Below are positions 54,207-64,000 of a DNA stretch of 64,000 nucleotides, piece by piece. The notes under the pieces are model-generated. The model had not been told where the DNA came from. It did no database searches and saw only the letters and a list, made by a program, of their open reading frames with translations. Within the stretch, counting starts at the first letter, position 1, and each line of letters starts with the position of its first letter. Made by a program: the position numbers and the translations under genes. Where the stretch lies: assembly GCA_959347315.1 (NCBI GenBank), contig OY365816.1, positions 28,105,207 through 28,169,206 on the forward strand, written 5' to 3'. This stretch comes from Bimastos eiseni. Lineage: Eukaryota > Annelida > Clitellata > Crassiclitellata > Lumbricidae.

Positions 54207-54871
54207 TACTATTATTATCACTGACCCTAATTTCGGGACAAGTCATTTGATTGTGCAGTGGATGGGTTGAATGTGGGTCTTTCGTATGGGTGGGTGAAAT
54301 GGGGAGAGAGTTAGCGCATGCGGAAGTCTGTGTAATTGTTACAATTATGTTGTATCTTGTGATGAACTCGATAGACACGCGTGATCATCACATGGTGGAG
54401 TTGTCGTTTGACATCTCTGTTAACAGCAGAGTCTGTTGTCATGACTGGCTTTGGTAGAAATTGTCTGGATGCAGAAACGTTGTCAGGGTACACTTCTCGC
54501 CTATGCGAACCGCATCGGAGATATGTGCAGAAGTGAAGTAGGTAAAGGAGGTCATGGAGGTATGAAGTAGGTAACGATAACTTGCCAATCATCCTGTATG
54601 TAACCCACAACAGCATTATGGTAATGGTAGCATATAGGTAACATTGCGGTAACATACATACAAGATACATGCATATACATAACGTTTTAAGTCTCCAGAC
54701 TTTGTTGGTTGTTGTAATTTTCGGTGCCAGATTCGATGTTCTGTAGAGGCAATTGACATCGAGAATGCAACGCTTGTAGGTCACATTGACTGCCCTCGTA
54801 TAATACATCGACATATTCATTCATGGATAGGCATTCATGCAGACAAAGCAGGCTTAAATATAGCCTTATAT

Positions 54872-55145
54872 ACTAGATGATGAATATTCATGTTTATATA
54901 TACTATATGATGAATATTCATGTTTATATATACTATATGATGAATATTCATGTTTATATATACTATATGATGAATATTCTTGTTTATATATACTATATGA
55001 TGAATATTCATGTTTATATATACTATATGATGAATATTCTTGTTTCTATATACTATATGATGAATATTCATGTTTATATATACTATATGATGAATATTCA
55101 TGTTTATATATACTATATGATGAATATTCTTGTTTATATATACAA
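54872..55145. repeat. 30-bp near-palindromic tandem repeat, nine copies
   Basis: Each unit has the perfect palindrome ATGAATATTCAT within TATATACTA-rich sequence. Units 4, 6 and 9 carry ATTCTT instead of ATTCAT. The 30-base period keeps both strands open. Confidence 0.95.
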
Positions 55146-55477
55146 GGGAATATAATGAATATGCACATACATAAATATATCTGTATAAGCCTGTATAGGT
55201 CTCTGCTCATATGCGTAATATATATATATATATAGTCACGCATGCGCGCATACATGCATAGCATGCACTTGGGCATGCAAGCGTACATCACATCAGACAA
55301 TAATGTTTAGTATGCGCTTTCGGCCATGGTAACGTTAATTAACCTACCGCTGACGTGTAATTACGTGGCCTGCAGATCTAGGGATAGGAGGGTACTTGTT
55401 TGACTTTGACCAGCAAGTAATTTACCCGGATTATAATGATGAAGTTGATCTAGTTTCCCTTTCCACCCCATCTCCAG

Positions 55478-55582
55478 TCTGCCCTAGAATCGGTTGACGA
55501 GTTTCCACCAGTTGACCCCTCAGCGAAATTCTTAACCATCCTCAACTTTCCTGATATCAAGAGTATTGACGATGTATTGTAA
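55478..55582 (+). CDS. Orphan terminal-exon-like segment, 34 codons
   Basis: A strong acceptor (TTTCCCTTTCCACCCCATCTCCAG in outline, AG at 55476-55477) is followed by an open frame with coding-like codon choice. It begins SALESVDEFPPVDPSAKF and ends in IDDVL and TAA at 55580-55582. An in-frame TAG lies immediately 5' of the acceptor. It is inside MAP1-like intron 1 on the same strand, but it cannot be joined to MAP1 exon 1 in this frame. It may be the last exon of a nested gene, or a gene fragment. I do not recognise the protein. Confidence 0.4.
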   Translation, partial: SALESVDEFPPVDPSAKFLTILNFPDIKSIDDVL

Positions 55583-55999
55583 ATCGCCAAAGTTTCTCGG
55601 CGCAACACTGATCCGCCTTGAAGGTGACCAGCCCCATAACCGGCGCTATATCAATTTAAGTCGGCGAGACCCATGGTGGGAATCGGTGCCAGGCCAGAAT
55701 CTGGGGGAGGCGAATATAAGGGACATATGCCGTGAGATATAGGCCTAGTTAAATTATCGTTTCCAGTACGCGCAAACAAGAATTGGCGCGAATATGGTAC
55801 CTAGATAAATGTAGCTATGTGCTTATCTCTTGATTAAATTTTTGTTGCATGAATTCAGCCAATTAACGTATTGGAACTTTGTTATCGGTTGATAATGTGA
55901 CGGATGGTCGTGGTTTTTTGGTTTTCTCTCCCATACATTTTAAACAACAAGAATAATAATAATATTCGTTTAATTTCAGACTGACATTTCACAGTACGA

Positions 56000-56212
56000 C
56001 TACAAATATAGTATGAACAAATGATAACAAGTTATTACAGGAATCGAATTGAATTGCAAGGTGACCGTCAAATTATACATTTCAGTTCAACCAACGCAGC
56101 CGTTTTGCGAAAGAAGGACTAGTCACCTTTCGGGCGATACGGGTGTCAAACAGACTGAAACTTCTCAGTTCCTCAGCTCTGTGCCCCATGAAGTGTGTTC
56201 TCCGTTACTCTG
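56000..56212 (-). mobile_element. SINE family C, full length
   Basis: The minus strand has GCACAGAGCTGAGGAACTGA, AAAGGTGACTAGTCCTTCTT and AATTCGATTCCTGTAATAAC. It lies 700 bases before MAP1-like exon 2. Confidence 0.65.
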
Positions 56213-56714
56213 CAGCCCCACACACGTGCCTAAGGTTGCTTATAAGCGAAACAAGGACAGACAGACGGATGGATGGATGGTCAGGCCGCTACACACCCAC
56301 AGAAGCAGACATACAGATCTGATGGACAGAGCTAAGCTCTCTATCATTCCTGGTAGATGGCTGGATATCTGTGGACGTCATAGGGACCGGTTTTACGAGT
56401 CATCTGGGGCTTCTGCATATTTATGAGCTCAGGTTATAGGTCAACTTTGATGAGGTCTATTGCCACACGTGTCTACCCTCTGCCCCAATCACCGTTTCCT
56501 TGATGATGGGGAGGAGGTCTTGGGGCTCAATAATAAATTATTCATGATGGTGGTTATACTTACTGTTATTGTTGTTTTTTTTAATTATTGTCATTACTGT
56601 TGTTATTGCTGATGTTGTGAATATGCAATGATTATTTTTATTATCTACCTTTATTTAGTTATTTACATCTTTTCGTATTTCTATATGTGTTGCAATATAC
56701 GAATATATCATAAT

Positions 56715-56760
56715 TATTACTGAATATTTTATTATTATTATTATTGTATTGTTGTTGTTA
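56715..56760. repeat. ATT/GTT microsatellite before MAP1-like exon 2
   Basis: TTATTATTATTATTGTATTG-type repeats about 130 bases before the exon. Confidence 0.8.
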
Positions 56761-56890
56761 CTTTTGTGAACTTGTTTTTTATTTCTACTAATGTTATGTG
56801 AATAATTTTAGAGCTTTTAATTATGTGATATCTCATGACTGATAATATTTGAGTATTGTTTAAATGTCGAACGCCTTTTGTTGATTTTAG

Positions 56891-56996
56891 ATCTTGAGAG
56901 TTGGGATGATGTCGGAGCGCGTTGTGATCTGCAGAAGGAATTGGATGACTTTGCAAGAGAGATGAAATCGTTACAAGATGTTGCAGTCTCTGGCAA
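56891..56996 (+). CDS. MAP1: MAP1-family protein, exon 2 (partial gene)
   Basis: 106 bases after TTGATTTTAG|, joining exon 1 in phase 1 (G|AT). It encodes DLESWDDVGARCDLQKELDD followed by FAREM and ends in VSGK. MAP1 relatives read I-R-S-W-D, then C-N/D-L-x-x-E-L, then F-x-x-x, then V-x-G-Q-K at equal spacing. The donor is most likely GGCAA|GTATTA (phase 2); GTCTCTG|GCAAGT would be a GC-AG alternative. The rest of the gene lies beyond the right edge. The preceding intron is 19.6 kb and the following one holds a giant satellite. Confidence 0.7.
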
Positions 56997-57537
56997 GTAT
57001 TAGAACAATGATAAAAAAAATTATAATTGTATAACAATCTAAAAACATAGTGTTGAGTATTTAACAATACTATAGAATTACTGGCAAATATGTTAGCAGT
57101 GTTACACATACAGATTGTTCTAGACATGACTCTTGAAAGTCGGAACATAAATAACAAGACATGGCTCTTAAAACCGGCCACACTCGGAACCAAAATAGCA
57201 GTGCACAGACGTGAACCACACCGTCATAACTGATGCAGACACTTAAGTAAACCACACCTTCATTTCTGATGCAGGATCAGAGGATGGAGGAGGCGCTGGT
57301 AGCATCCGGCTGAATGCAGTGGTCGGTGGTCGGCTGCTGATGTTGCTGATCATAGGAAATGATGTTGGAATGTCAACAGTCGAACGACCCGCAAAGGACG
57401 CTCTGTTGCCCGGTTGAGTGCGCAATACAACGCCACCTGGGGACCAAGTGGCGAATGCGATGTAGTTATAGGCACCCACCACACACTGCCATGTCTAGGA
57501 TGGGGTGCTTAAAGCGGTACGTGGTGTATGGAGGGTT

Positions 57538-57605
57538 TGAGAGAGAGGGAGGGAGGGAGGGAGAGAGGGAGGGAGGGAGGGAGAGAGGGGAGGGAGGGAG
57601 GGTAG
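57538..57605. repeat. Polypurine GAGGGAGG tract
   Basis: About 65 uninterrupted purines with GGGAGGGAGG units. Confidence 0.9.
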
Positions 57606-57787
57606 AATTGACGAACTGGACCAGAGATTGACCCATTGCTTACTGCTATCTCTGTCCGTTGAGAATTAAAGACCAAACACACTGAACGCACAAATGGACG
57701 GAATCAGACAGAAGCAGGCACATACACAAATGGCCAGAGACAAAGCGACAAGCACGTATACGAAGAACGACAGACAGCGGTATGGAG

Positions 57788-57965
57788 ACAGACAGACAGA
57801 CAGACAGACAGACTGGCAGATGAAGGGCCAGACCCTCTCTCTGGTTGTATCTTCTTGTTTGTATTTCTATCTGAAATGCAAACAAAACAGACTGGGAGAT
57901 AGAACTCGTCAGGCATGACGATGATGATGATGATGATGACGACGACGATGATGATGATGATACAG
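57788..57965. repeat. ACAG and GATGAT microsatellites
   Basis: ACAG units at 57788-57813 and (GAT/GAC)n at 57917-57962, in MAP1-like intron 2. Confidence 0.9.
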
Positions 57966-58479
57966 CTGTTACAGTATCCCTCTTCAGTTGGCCGGAGGAT
58001 GCTAGTCGACTGAGGCGAAGGCAGATGATGAGCTAACCAGGAGGAAGTGGAGGAGGGAAGGCGGGTGATGAGGATGCTAGCAGAGGTCCATCGTTCGTGG
58101 AGCGGATGGGGGTGTACCACTCACTGGCATCTCTCTCCTTCTTCTGATTCATCCCTTTAGACACATCACTCACTCTTTGTCCTTCTCTGTGTCTCTCTCG
58201 CTTCTCTCGGTCTGTCTCTGTCTGTCTCTTAGGCTCTCTATGTCTCTCTATTTCTCTCTGTTTCTCTCACTATGTCTCTATATATGTCTCTTTGTCTGTC
58301 TGTTTGACTCTCTCTCTTTCTCTCTCAGTCTCTGTCTCCATCGTGTTACTCTTAGTACCGCCGCCAGCCATTTCCCGATTCCACATTCCACAAGTAGGAC
58401 CAGTCATCTCGAACCCCCCCCCCCCACTATCTCTCTCCTCGTTATCTCAGCCCCCACCCCTGCGATTGCAACATCCCAT

Positions 58480-61400
58480 GTCTCCTCCTCCTCCTTTATC
58501 TCCTTTATCTCCTCCTCCTCCTCCTTTATCTCCTCATTCTCCTTTATCTCCTCCTCCTCCTCCTTTATCTCCTCATTCTCCTTTATCTCCTCCTCCTCCT
58601 CCTTTATCTCCTCATTCTCCTTTATCTCCTCATTCTCCATTATCTCCTCCTCCTCCTCCTTTATCTCCTCATTCTCCTTTATCTCCTCATTCTCCTTTAT
58701 CTCCTCATTCTCCTTTATCTCCTCCTCCTCCTCCTTTATCTCCTCGTCCTCCTTTATCTCCTCCTCCTCCTCCTCCTTTATCTCCTCATCCTCCTTTATC
58801 TCCTCATTCTCCTTTATCTCCTCCTCCTTTATCTCCTTATTCTCCTTTATCTCCTCATCCTCCTTTATCTCCTCATCCTCCTTTATCTCCTCCTCCTCCT
58901 CCTTTATCTCCTCATTCTCCTTTATCTCCTCATCCTCCTTTATCTCCTCCTCCTCCTCCTCCTTTATCTCCTCATTCTCCTTTATCTCCTCCTCCTCCTC
59001 CTTTATCTCCTCCTCCTCCTTTATCTCCTCCTCCTCTTCCTTTATCTCCTCCTCCTCCTCCTTTATCTCCTCATTCTCCTTTATCTCCTCCTCCTCCTTT
59101 ATCTCCTCCTCCTCCTCCTTTATCTCCTCCTCCTCCTTTATCTCCTCCTCCTCCATTATCTCCTCCTCCTCCTTTATCTCCTCATTCTCCTTTATCTCCT
59201 CCTCCTTTATCTCCTCCTCCTTTATCTCCTCATCCTCCTTTATCTCCTCCTCCTCCTTTATCTCCTCATTCTCCTTTATCTCCTCCTCCTCCTCCTTTAT
59301 CTCCTCATTCTCCTTTATCTCCTCATTCTCCATTATCTCCTCCTCCTCCTCCTTTATCTCCTCATTCTCCTCCTTTATCTCCTCATTCTCCTTTATCTCC
59401 TCATTCTCCTTTATCTCCTCCTCCTCCTTTATCTCCTCGTCCTCCTTTATCTCCTCCTCCTCCTCCTCCTTTATCTCCTCATTCTCCTTTATCTCCTCAT
59501 TCTCCTTTATCTCCTCCTCCTCCTTTATCTCCTCATTCTCCTTTATCTCCTCCTCCTCCTTTATCTCCTCCTCCTCCTCCTTTATCTCCTCCTCCTCCTT
59601 TATCTCCTCCTCCTTTATCTCCTCATCCTCCTTTATCTCCTCCTCCTCCTTTATCTCCTCCTCCTTTATCTCCTCATTCTCCTTTATCTCCTCCTCCTCC
59701 TCCTTTATCTCCTCATTCTCCTTTATCTCCTCATTCTCCATTATCTCCTCCTCCTTTATCTCCTCCTCCTTTATCTCCTCATCCTCCTTTATCTCCTCCT
59801 CCTCCTTTATCTCCTCATTCTCCTTTATCTCCTCCTCCTCCTCCTTTATCTCCTCATTCTCCTTTATCTCCTCCTCCTCCTTTATCTCCTCCTCCTCCTC
59901 CTTTATCTCCTCCTCCTCCTTTATCTCCTCCTCCTCCATTATCTCCTCCTCCTCCTTTATCTCCTCATTCTCCTTTATCTCCTCCTCCTTTATCTCCTCC
60001 TCCTTTATCTCCTCATCCTCCTTTATCTCCTCCTCCTCCTTTATCTCCTCATTCTCCTTTATCTCCTCCTCCTCCTCCTTTATCTCCTCATTCTCCTTTA
60101 TCTCCTCATTCTCCATTATCTCCTCCTCCTCCTCCTTTATCTCCTCATTCTCCTCCTTTATCTCCTCATTCTCCTTTATCTCCTCATTCTCCTTTATCTC
60201 CTCCTCCTCCTTTATCTCCTCGTCCTCCTTTATCTCCTCCTCCTCCTCCTCCTTTATCTCCTCATTCTCCTTTATCTCCTCATTCTCCTTTATCTCCTCC
60301 TCCTCCTTTATCTCCTCATTCTCCTTTATCTCCTCCTCCTCCTTTATCTCCTCCTCCTCCTCCTTTATCTCCTCCTCCTCCTTTATCTCCTCCTCCTTTA
60401 TCTCCTCATCCTCCTTTATCTCCTCCTCCTCCTTTATCTCCTCCTCCTCCTCCTTTATCTCCTCATTCTCCTTTATCTCCTCCTCCTCCTCCTTTATCTC
60501 CTCATTCTCCTTTATCTCCTCATTCTCCATTATCTCCTCCTCCTCCTCCTTTATCTCCTCATTCTCCTCCTTTATCTCCTCATTCTCCTTTATCTCCTCA
60601 TTCTCCTTTATCTCCTCCTCCTCCTTTATCTCCTCGTCCTCCTTTATCTCCTCCTCCTCCTCCTTTATCTCCTGATTCTCCTTTATCTCCTCCTCCTCCT
60701 TTATCTCCTCATTCTCCTTTATCTCCTCCTCCTCCTTTATCTCCTCCTCCTCCTCCTTTATCTCCTCATTCTCCTTTATCTCCTCATCCTCCTTTATCTC
60801 CTCATTCTCTTTTATCTCCTCATCCTCCTTTATCTCCTCCTCCTCCTCCTTTTTCTCCTCATTCTCCTTTATCTCCTCCTCCTCGTTTATCTCCTCCTCC
60901 TCCTCCTTTATCTCCTCATTCTCCTTTATCTCCTCATCCTCCTTTATCTCCTCCTCCTCCTCCTTTATCTCCTCATCCTCCTCCTTTATCTCCTCATCCT
61001 CCTTTATCTCATCCTCCTCCTCCTTTATCTCCTCCTCCTCCTCCTTTATCTCCTCCTCCTCCTCCTTTATCTCCTCATTCTTCTTTATCTCCTCCTCCTC
61101 CTTTATCTCCTCCCCCTCCTCCTTTATCTCCTCATTCTCCTTTATCTCCTCATCCTCCTTTATCTCCTCCTCCTCCTCCTTTATCTCCTTCTCCTTTATC
61201 TCCTCATTCTCCTTTATCTCCTCATCCTCCTTTATCTCCTCCTCCTCCTTTATCTCCTCCTCCTCCTCCTTTATCTCCTCATTCTCCTTTATCTGCTCAT
61301 CCTCCTTTATCTCCTCATTCTCCTTTATCTCCTCCTCCTCCTCCTTTATCTCCTCCTCCTCCTCCTTTATCTCCTCCTCCTCCTCCTTTATCTCCTCATT

Positions 61401-64000
61401 CTCCTTTATCTCCTCCTCCTCCTCCTTTATCTCCTCATTCTCCTTTATCTCCTCATTCTCCATTATCTCCTCCTCCTCCTCCTTTATCTCCTCATTCTCC
61501 TCCTTTATCTCCTCATTCTCCTTTATCTCCTCATTCTCCTTTATCTCCTCCTCCTCCTTTATCTCCTCGTCCTCCTTTATCTCCTCCTCCTCCTCCTCCT
61601 TTATCTCCTCATTCTCCTTTATCTCCTCATTCTCCTTTATCTCCTCCTCCTCCTTTATCTCCTCATTCTCCTTTATCTCCTCATCCTCCTTTATCTCCTC
61701 CTCCTCCTCCTTTATCTCCTCGTCCTCCTTTATCTCCTCCTCCTCCTTTATCTCCTCCTCCTTTATCTCCTCATTCTCCTTTATCTCCTCCTCCTCCTCC
61801 TTTATCTCCTCATTCTCCTTTATCTCCTCATTCTCCATTATCTTCTCCTCCTCCTCCTTTATCTCCTCATTCTCCTCCTTTATCTCCTCATTCTCCTTTA
61901 TCTCCTCATTCTCCTTTATCTCCTCCTCCTCCTTTATCTCCTCGTCCTCCTTTATCTCCTCCTCCTCCTTTATCTCCTCATTCTCCTTTATCTCCTCATT
62001 CTCCTTTATCTCCTCCTCCTCCTTTATCTCCTCATTCTCCTTTATCTCCTCCTCCTCCTTTATCTCCTCCTCCTCCTCCTTTATCTCCTCCTCCTCCTCT
62101 ATCTCCTCCTCCTTTATCTCCTCATCCTCCTCTATCTCCTCCTCCTCCTTTATCTCCTCCTCCTCCTCCTTTATCTCCTCATTCTCCTTTATCTCCTCCT
62201 CCTCCTCCTTTATCTCCTCATTCTCCTTTATCTCCTCATTCTCCACTATCTCCTCCTCCTCCTCCTTTATCTCCTCATTCTCCTCCTTTATCTCCTCATT
62301 CTCCTTTATCTCCTCATTCTCCTTTATCTCCTCATCCTCCTTTATCTCCTCCTCCTCCTCCTTTATCTCCTCCTCCTCCTTTATCTCCTCCTCCTTTATC
62401 TCCTCCTCCTTTATCTCCTCATCCTCCTTTATCTCCTCCTCCTCCTCCTTTATCTCCTCCTCCTCCTTTATCTCCTCCTCCTTTATCTCCTCCTCCTTTA
62501 TCTCCTCATCCTCCTTTATCTCCTCCTCCTCCTCCTTTATCTCCTCATTCTCCTTTATCTCCTCCTCCTCCTCCTTTATCTCCTCATTCTCCTTTATCTC
62601 CTCATTCTCCATTATCTCCTCCTCCTCTTTTATCTCCTCGTCCTCCTTTATCTCCTCCTCCTCCTCCTCCTCCTTTATCTCCTCATTCTCCTTTATCTCC
62701 TCATTCTCCTTTATCTCCTCCTCCTCCTTTATCTCCTCATTCTCCTTTATCTCCTCATCCTCCTTTATCTCCTCCTCCTCCTCCTTTATCTCCTCCTCCT
62801 CCTTTATCTCCTCCTCCTTTATCTCCTCATCCTCCTTTATCTCCTCCTCCTCCTTTATCTCCTCCTCCTCCTCCTTTTACTCCTCATTCTCCTTTATCTC
62901 CTCCTCCTCCTCCTTTATCTCCTCATTCTCCTTTATCTCCTCATTCTCCATTATCTCCTCCTCCTCCTCCTTTATCTCCTCCTCCTTTATCTCCTCCTCC
63001 TTTATCTCCTCATCCTCCTTTATCTCCTCCTCCTCCTCCTTTATCTCCTCATTCTCCTTTATCTCCTCCTCCTCCTCCTTTATCTCCTCATTCTCCTTTA
63101 TCTCCTCATTCTCCATTATCTCCTCCTCCTCCTCCTTTATCTCCTCATTCTCCTCCTTTATCTCCTCATTCTCCTTTATCTCCTCATTCTCCTTTATCTC
63201 CTCCTCCTCCTTTATCTCCTCGTCCTCCTTTATCTCCTCCTCCTCCTCCTCCTTTATCTCCTCATTCTCCTTTATCTCCTCATTCTCCTTTATCTCCTCC
63301 TCCTCCTTTATCTCCTCATTCTCCTTTATCTCCTCCTCCTCCTCCTTTATCTCCTCCTCCTCCTTTATCTCCTCATCCTCCTTTATCTCCTCCTCCTCCT
63401 TTATCTCCTCCTCCTCCTCCTTTATCTCCTCATTCTCCTTTATCTCCTCATTCTCCTTTATCTCCTCCTCCTCCTCCTTTATCTCCTCATTCTCCTTTAT
63501 CTCCTCATTCTCCATTATCTCCTCCTCCTCCTCCTTTATCTCCTCATTCTCCTCCTTTATCTCCTCATTCTCCTTTATCTCCTCATTCTCCTTTATCTCC
63601 TCATCCTCCTTTATCTCCTCCTCCTCCTCCTTTATCTCCTCCTCCTTTATCTCCTCCTCCTTTATCTCCTCCTCCTTTATCTCCTCATCCTCCTTTATCT
63701 CCTCCTCCTCCTCCTTTATCTCCTGATTCTCCTTTATCTCCTCCTCCTCCTTTATCTCCTCATTCTCCTTTATCTCCTCCTCCTCCTTTATCTCCTCCTC
63801 CTCCTCCTTTATCTCCTCATTCTCCTTTATCTCCTCATCCTCCTTTATCTCCTCATTCTCTTTTATCTCCTCATCCTCCTTTATCTCCTCCTCCTCCTCC
63901 TTTTTCTCCTCATTCTCCTTTATCTCCTCCTCCTCGTTTATCTCCTCCTCCTCCTCCTTTATCTCCTCATTCTCCTTTATCTCCTCATCCTCCTTTATCT
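58480..64000. repeat. Giant pyrimidine satellite, TTTATCTCC(TCC)n units, runs off the right edge
   Basis: More than 5.5 kb are built from units of 15, 18, 21 and 24 bp: TTTATC followed by TCC repeats or TCCTCATTCTCC / TCCTCATCCTCC variants. The plus strand is nearly all C and T with sparse A and G. Higher-order repeats occur at about 780 bp (59.15 versus 59.93 kb) and 3,051 bp (60.62 versus 63.67 kb). All unit lengths are multiples of three. So the minus strand stays open as an EEIKE-type frame (broken by one TAA near 62877) and the plus strand as a Ser/Phe/Ile frame. It lies in MAP1-like intron 2. Confidence 0.97.

Larger units (their letters stand above)
37250..56890 (+). other. MAP1-like intron 1 (19.6 kb)
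   Basis: It begins GTAACT and ends TTGATTTTAG. It holds SINE copies (40.8, 42.1, 45.4, 46.2, 47.1, 51.1, 56.0 kb), Rep-1 copies, a LINE remnant (41.8 kb), and 22-bp, 15-bp and 30-bp tandem arrays, plus AT microsatellites near 53-55 kb. Between those I see nothing gene-like at 37.3-40.3, 42.3-44.1, 47.2-49.2 and 51.2-52.8 kb. Confidence 0.6.

Noticed and set aside
54311..54820. 169-codon minus-strand frame
   Set aside because: Low-complexity and Tyr/Leu/Cys-rich, no recognisable domain; kept only as a possible chance frame.
58177..60675. 832-codon plus-strand frame, Ser/Phe/Ile repeats
   Set aside because: It is a translation of the satellite; composition follows the repeat unit, with no domain and no supporting splice or start context.
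58404..62612. 1,402-codon minus-strand frame, Glu/Lys repeats
   Set aside because: Same satellite read on the other strand. MAP1 proteins do have KKEE-rich regions, but this frame runs opposite to the MAP1-like exons.

Overview
The window is eukaryotic, from the nuclear genome of a marine invertebrate animal. Genes are split by GT-AG introns, coding density is very low, and short interspersed elements, microsatellites and tandem arrays fill most of the space. The three recognisable genes (a heparan-sulfate 6-O-sulfotransferase, a STAP-type PH/SH2 adaptor and a MAP1-type microtubule protein) are metazoan. The phylum cannot be fixed from the sequence alone; a deuterostome invertebrate or a lophotrochozoan would both fit.

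Layout. 1-21.3 kb holds no gene I can support. It contains microsatellites, about a dozen copies of a roughly 100-bp repeat (called Rep-1 here), tRNA-derived SINEs, a TTAA-flanked element with long inverted ends (9.87-11.63 kb) and an unusual 1.6-kb block of hairpin-forming degenerate repeats (about 15.0-16.6 kb). At 21.6-22.1 kb, minus strand, lies the first coding exon of HS6ST, ending in a clean splice donor; its remaining exons are not in the window or were not found. About 3 kb away and divergently oriented, 25.1-33.7 kb plus strand carries a complete 11-exon STAP-like gene encoding 617 residues (PH domain, linker, SH2 domain, proline-rich tail). Every exon junction was checked for reading phase.

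At 37.2 kb a MAP1-like gene starts on the plus strand. Exon 1 (28 codons) and exon 2 (56.9 kb) are separated by a 19.6-kb intron, and the gene runs off the right edge. Intron 1 carries SINEs, LINE remnants and several short tandem arrays (22-bp, 15-bp and 30-bp periods). Intron 2 contains a pyrimidine-only-like satellite from about 58.48 kb to the window end (more than 5.5 kb), built from 15-24-bp units, with higher-order repeats at about 780 bp and 3,051 bp. Its sense strand shows no AG dinucleotide. The very long reading frames across it (1,402 and 832 codons) follow from the multiple-of-three unit lengths and are not credible proteins.

The three genes do not form a pathway. HS6ST acts in the Golgi on heparan sulfate, STAP is a cytoplasmic tyrosine-kinase adaptor and MAP1 binds microtubules. 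The most unusual material is non-coding: the AG-free intronic satellite, the hairpin-repeat block, a pair of perfect palindromes that share the same five-base loop, and the Rep-1 family.
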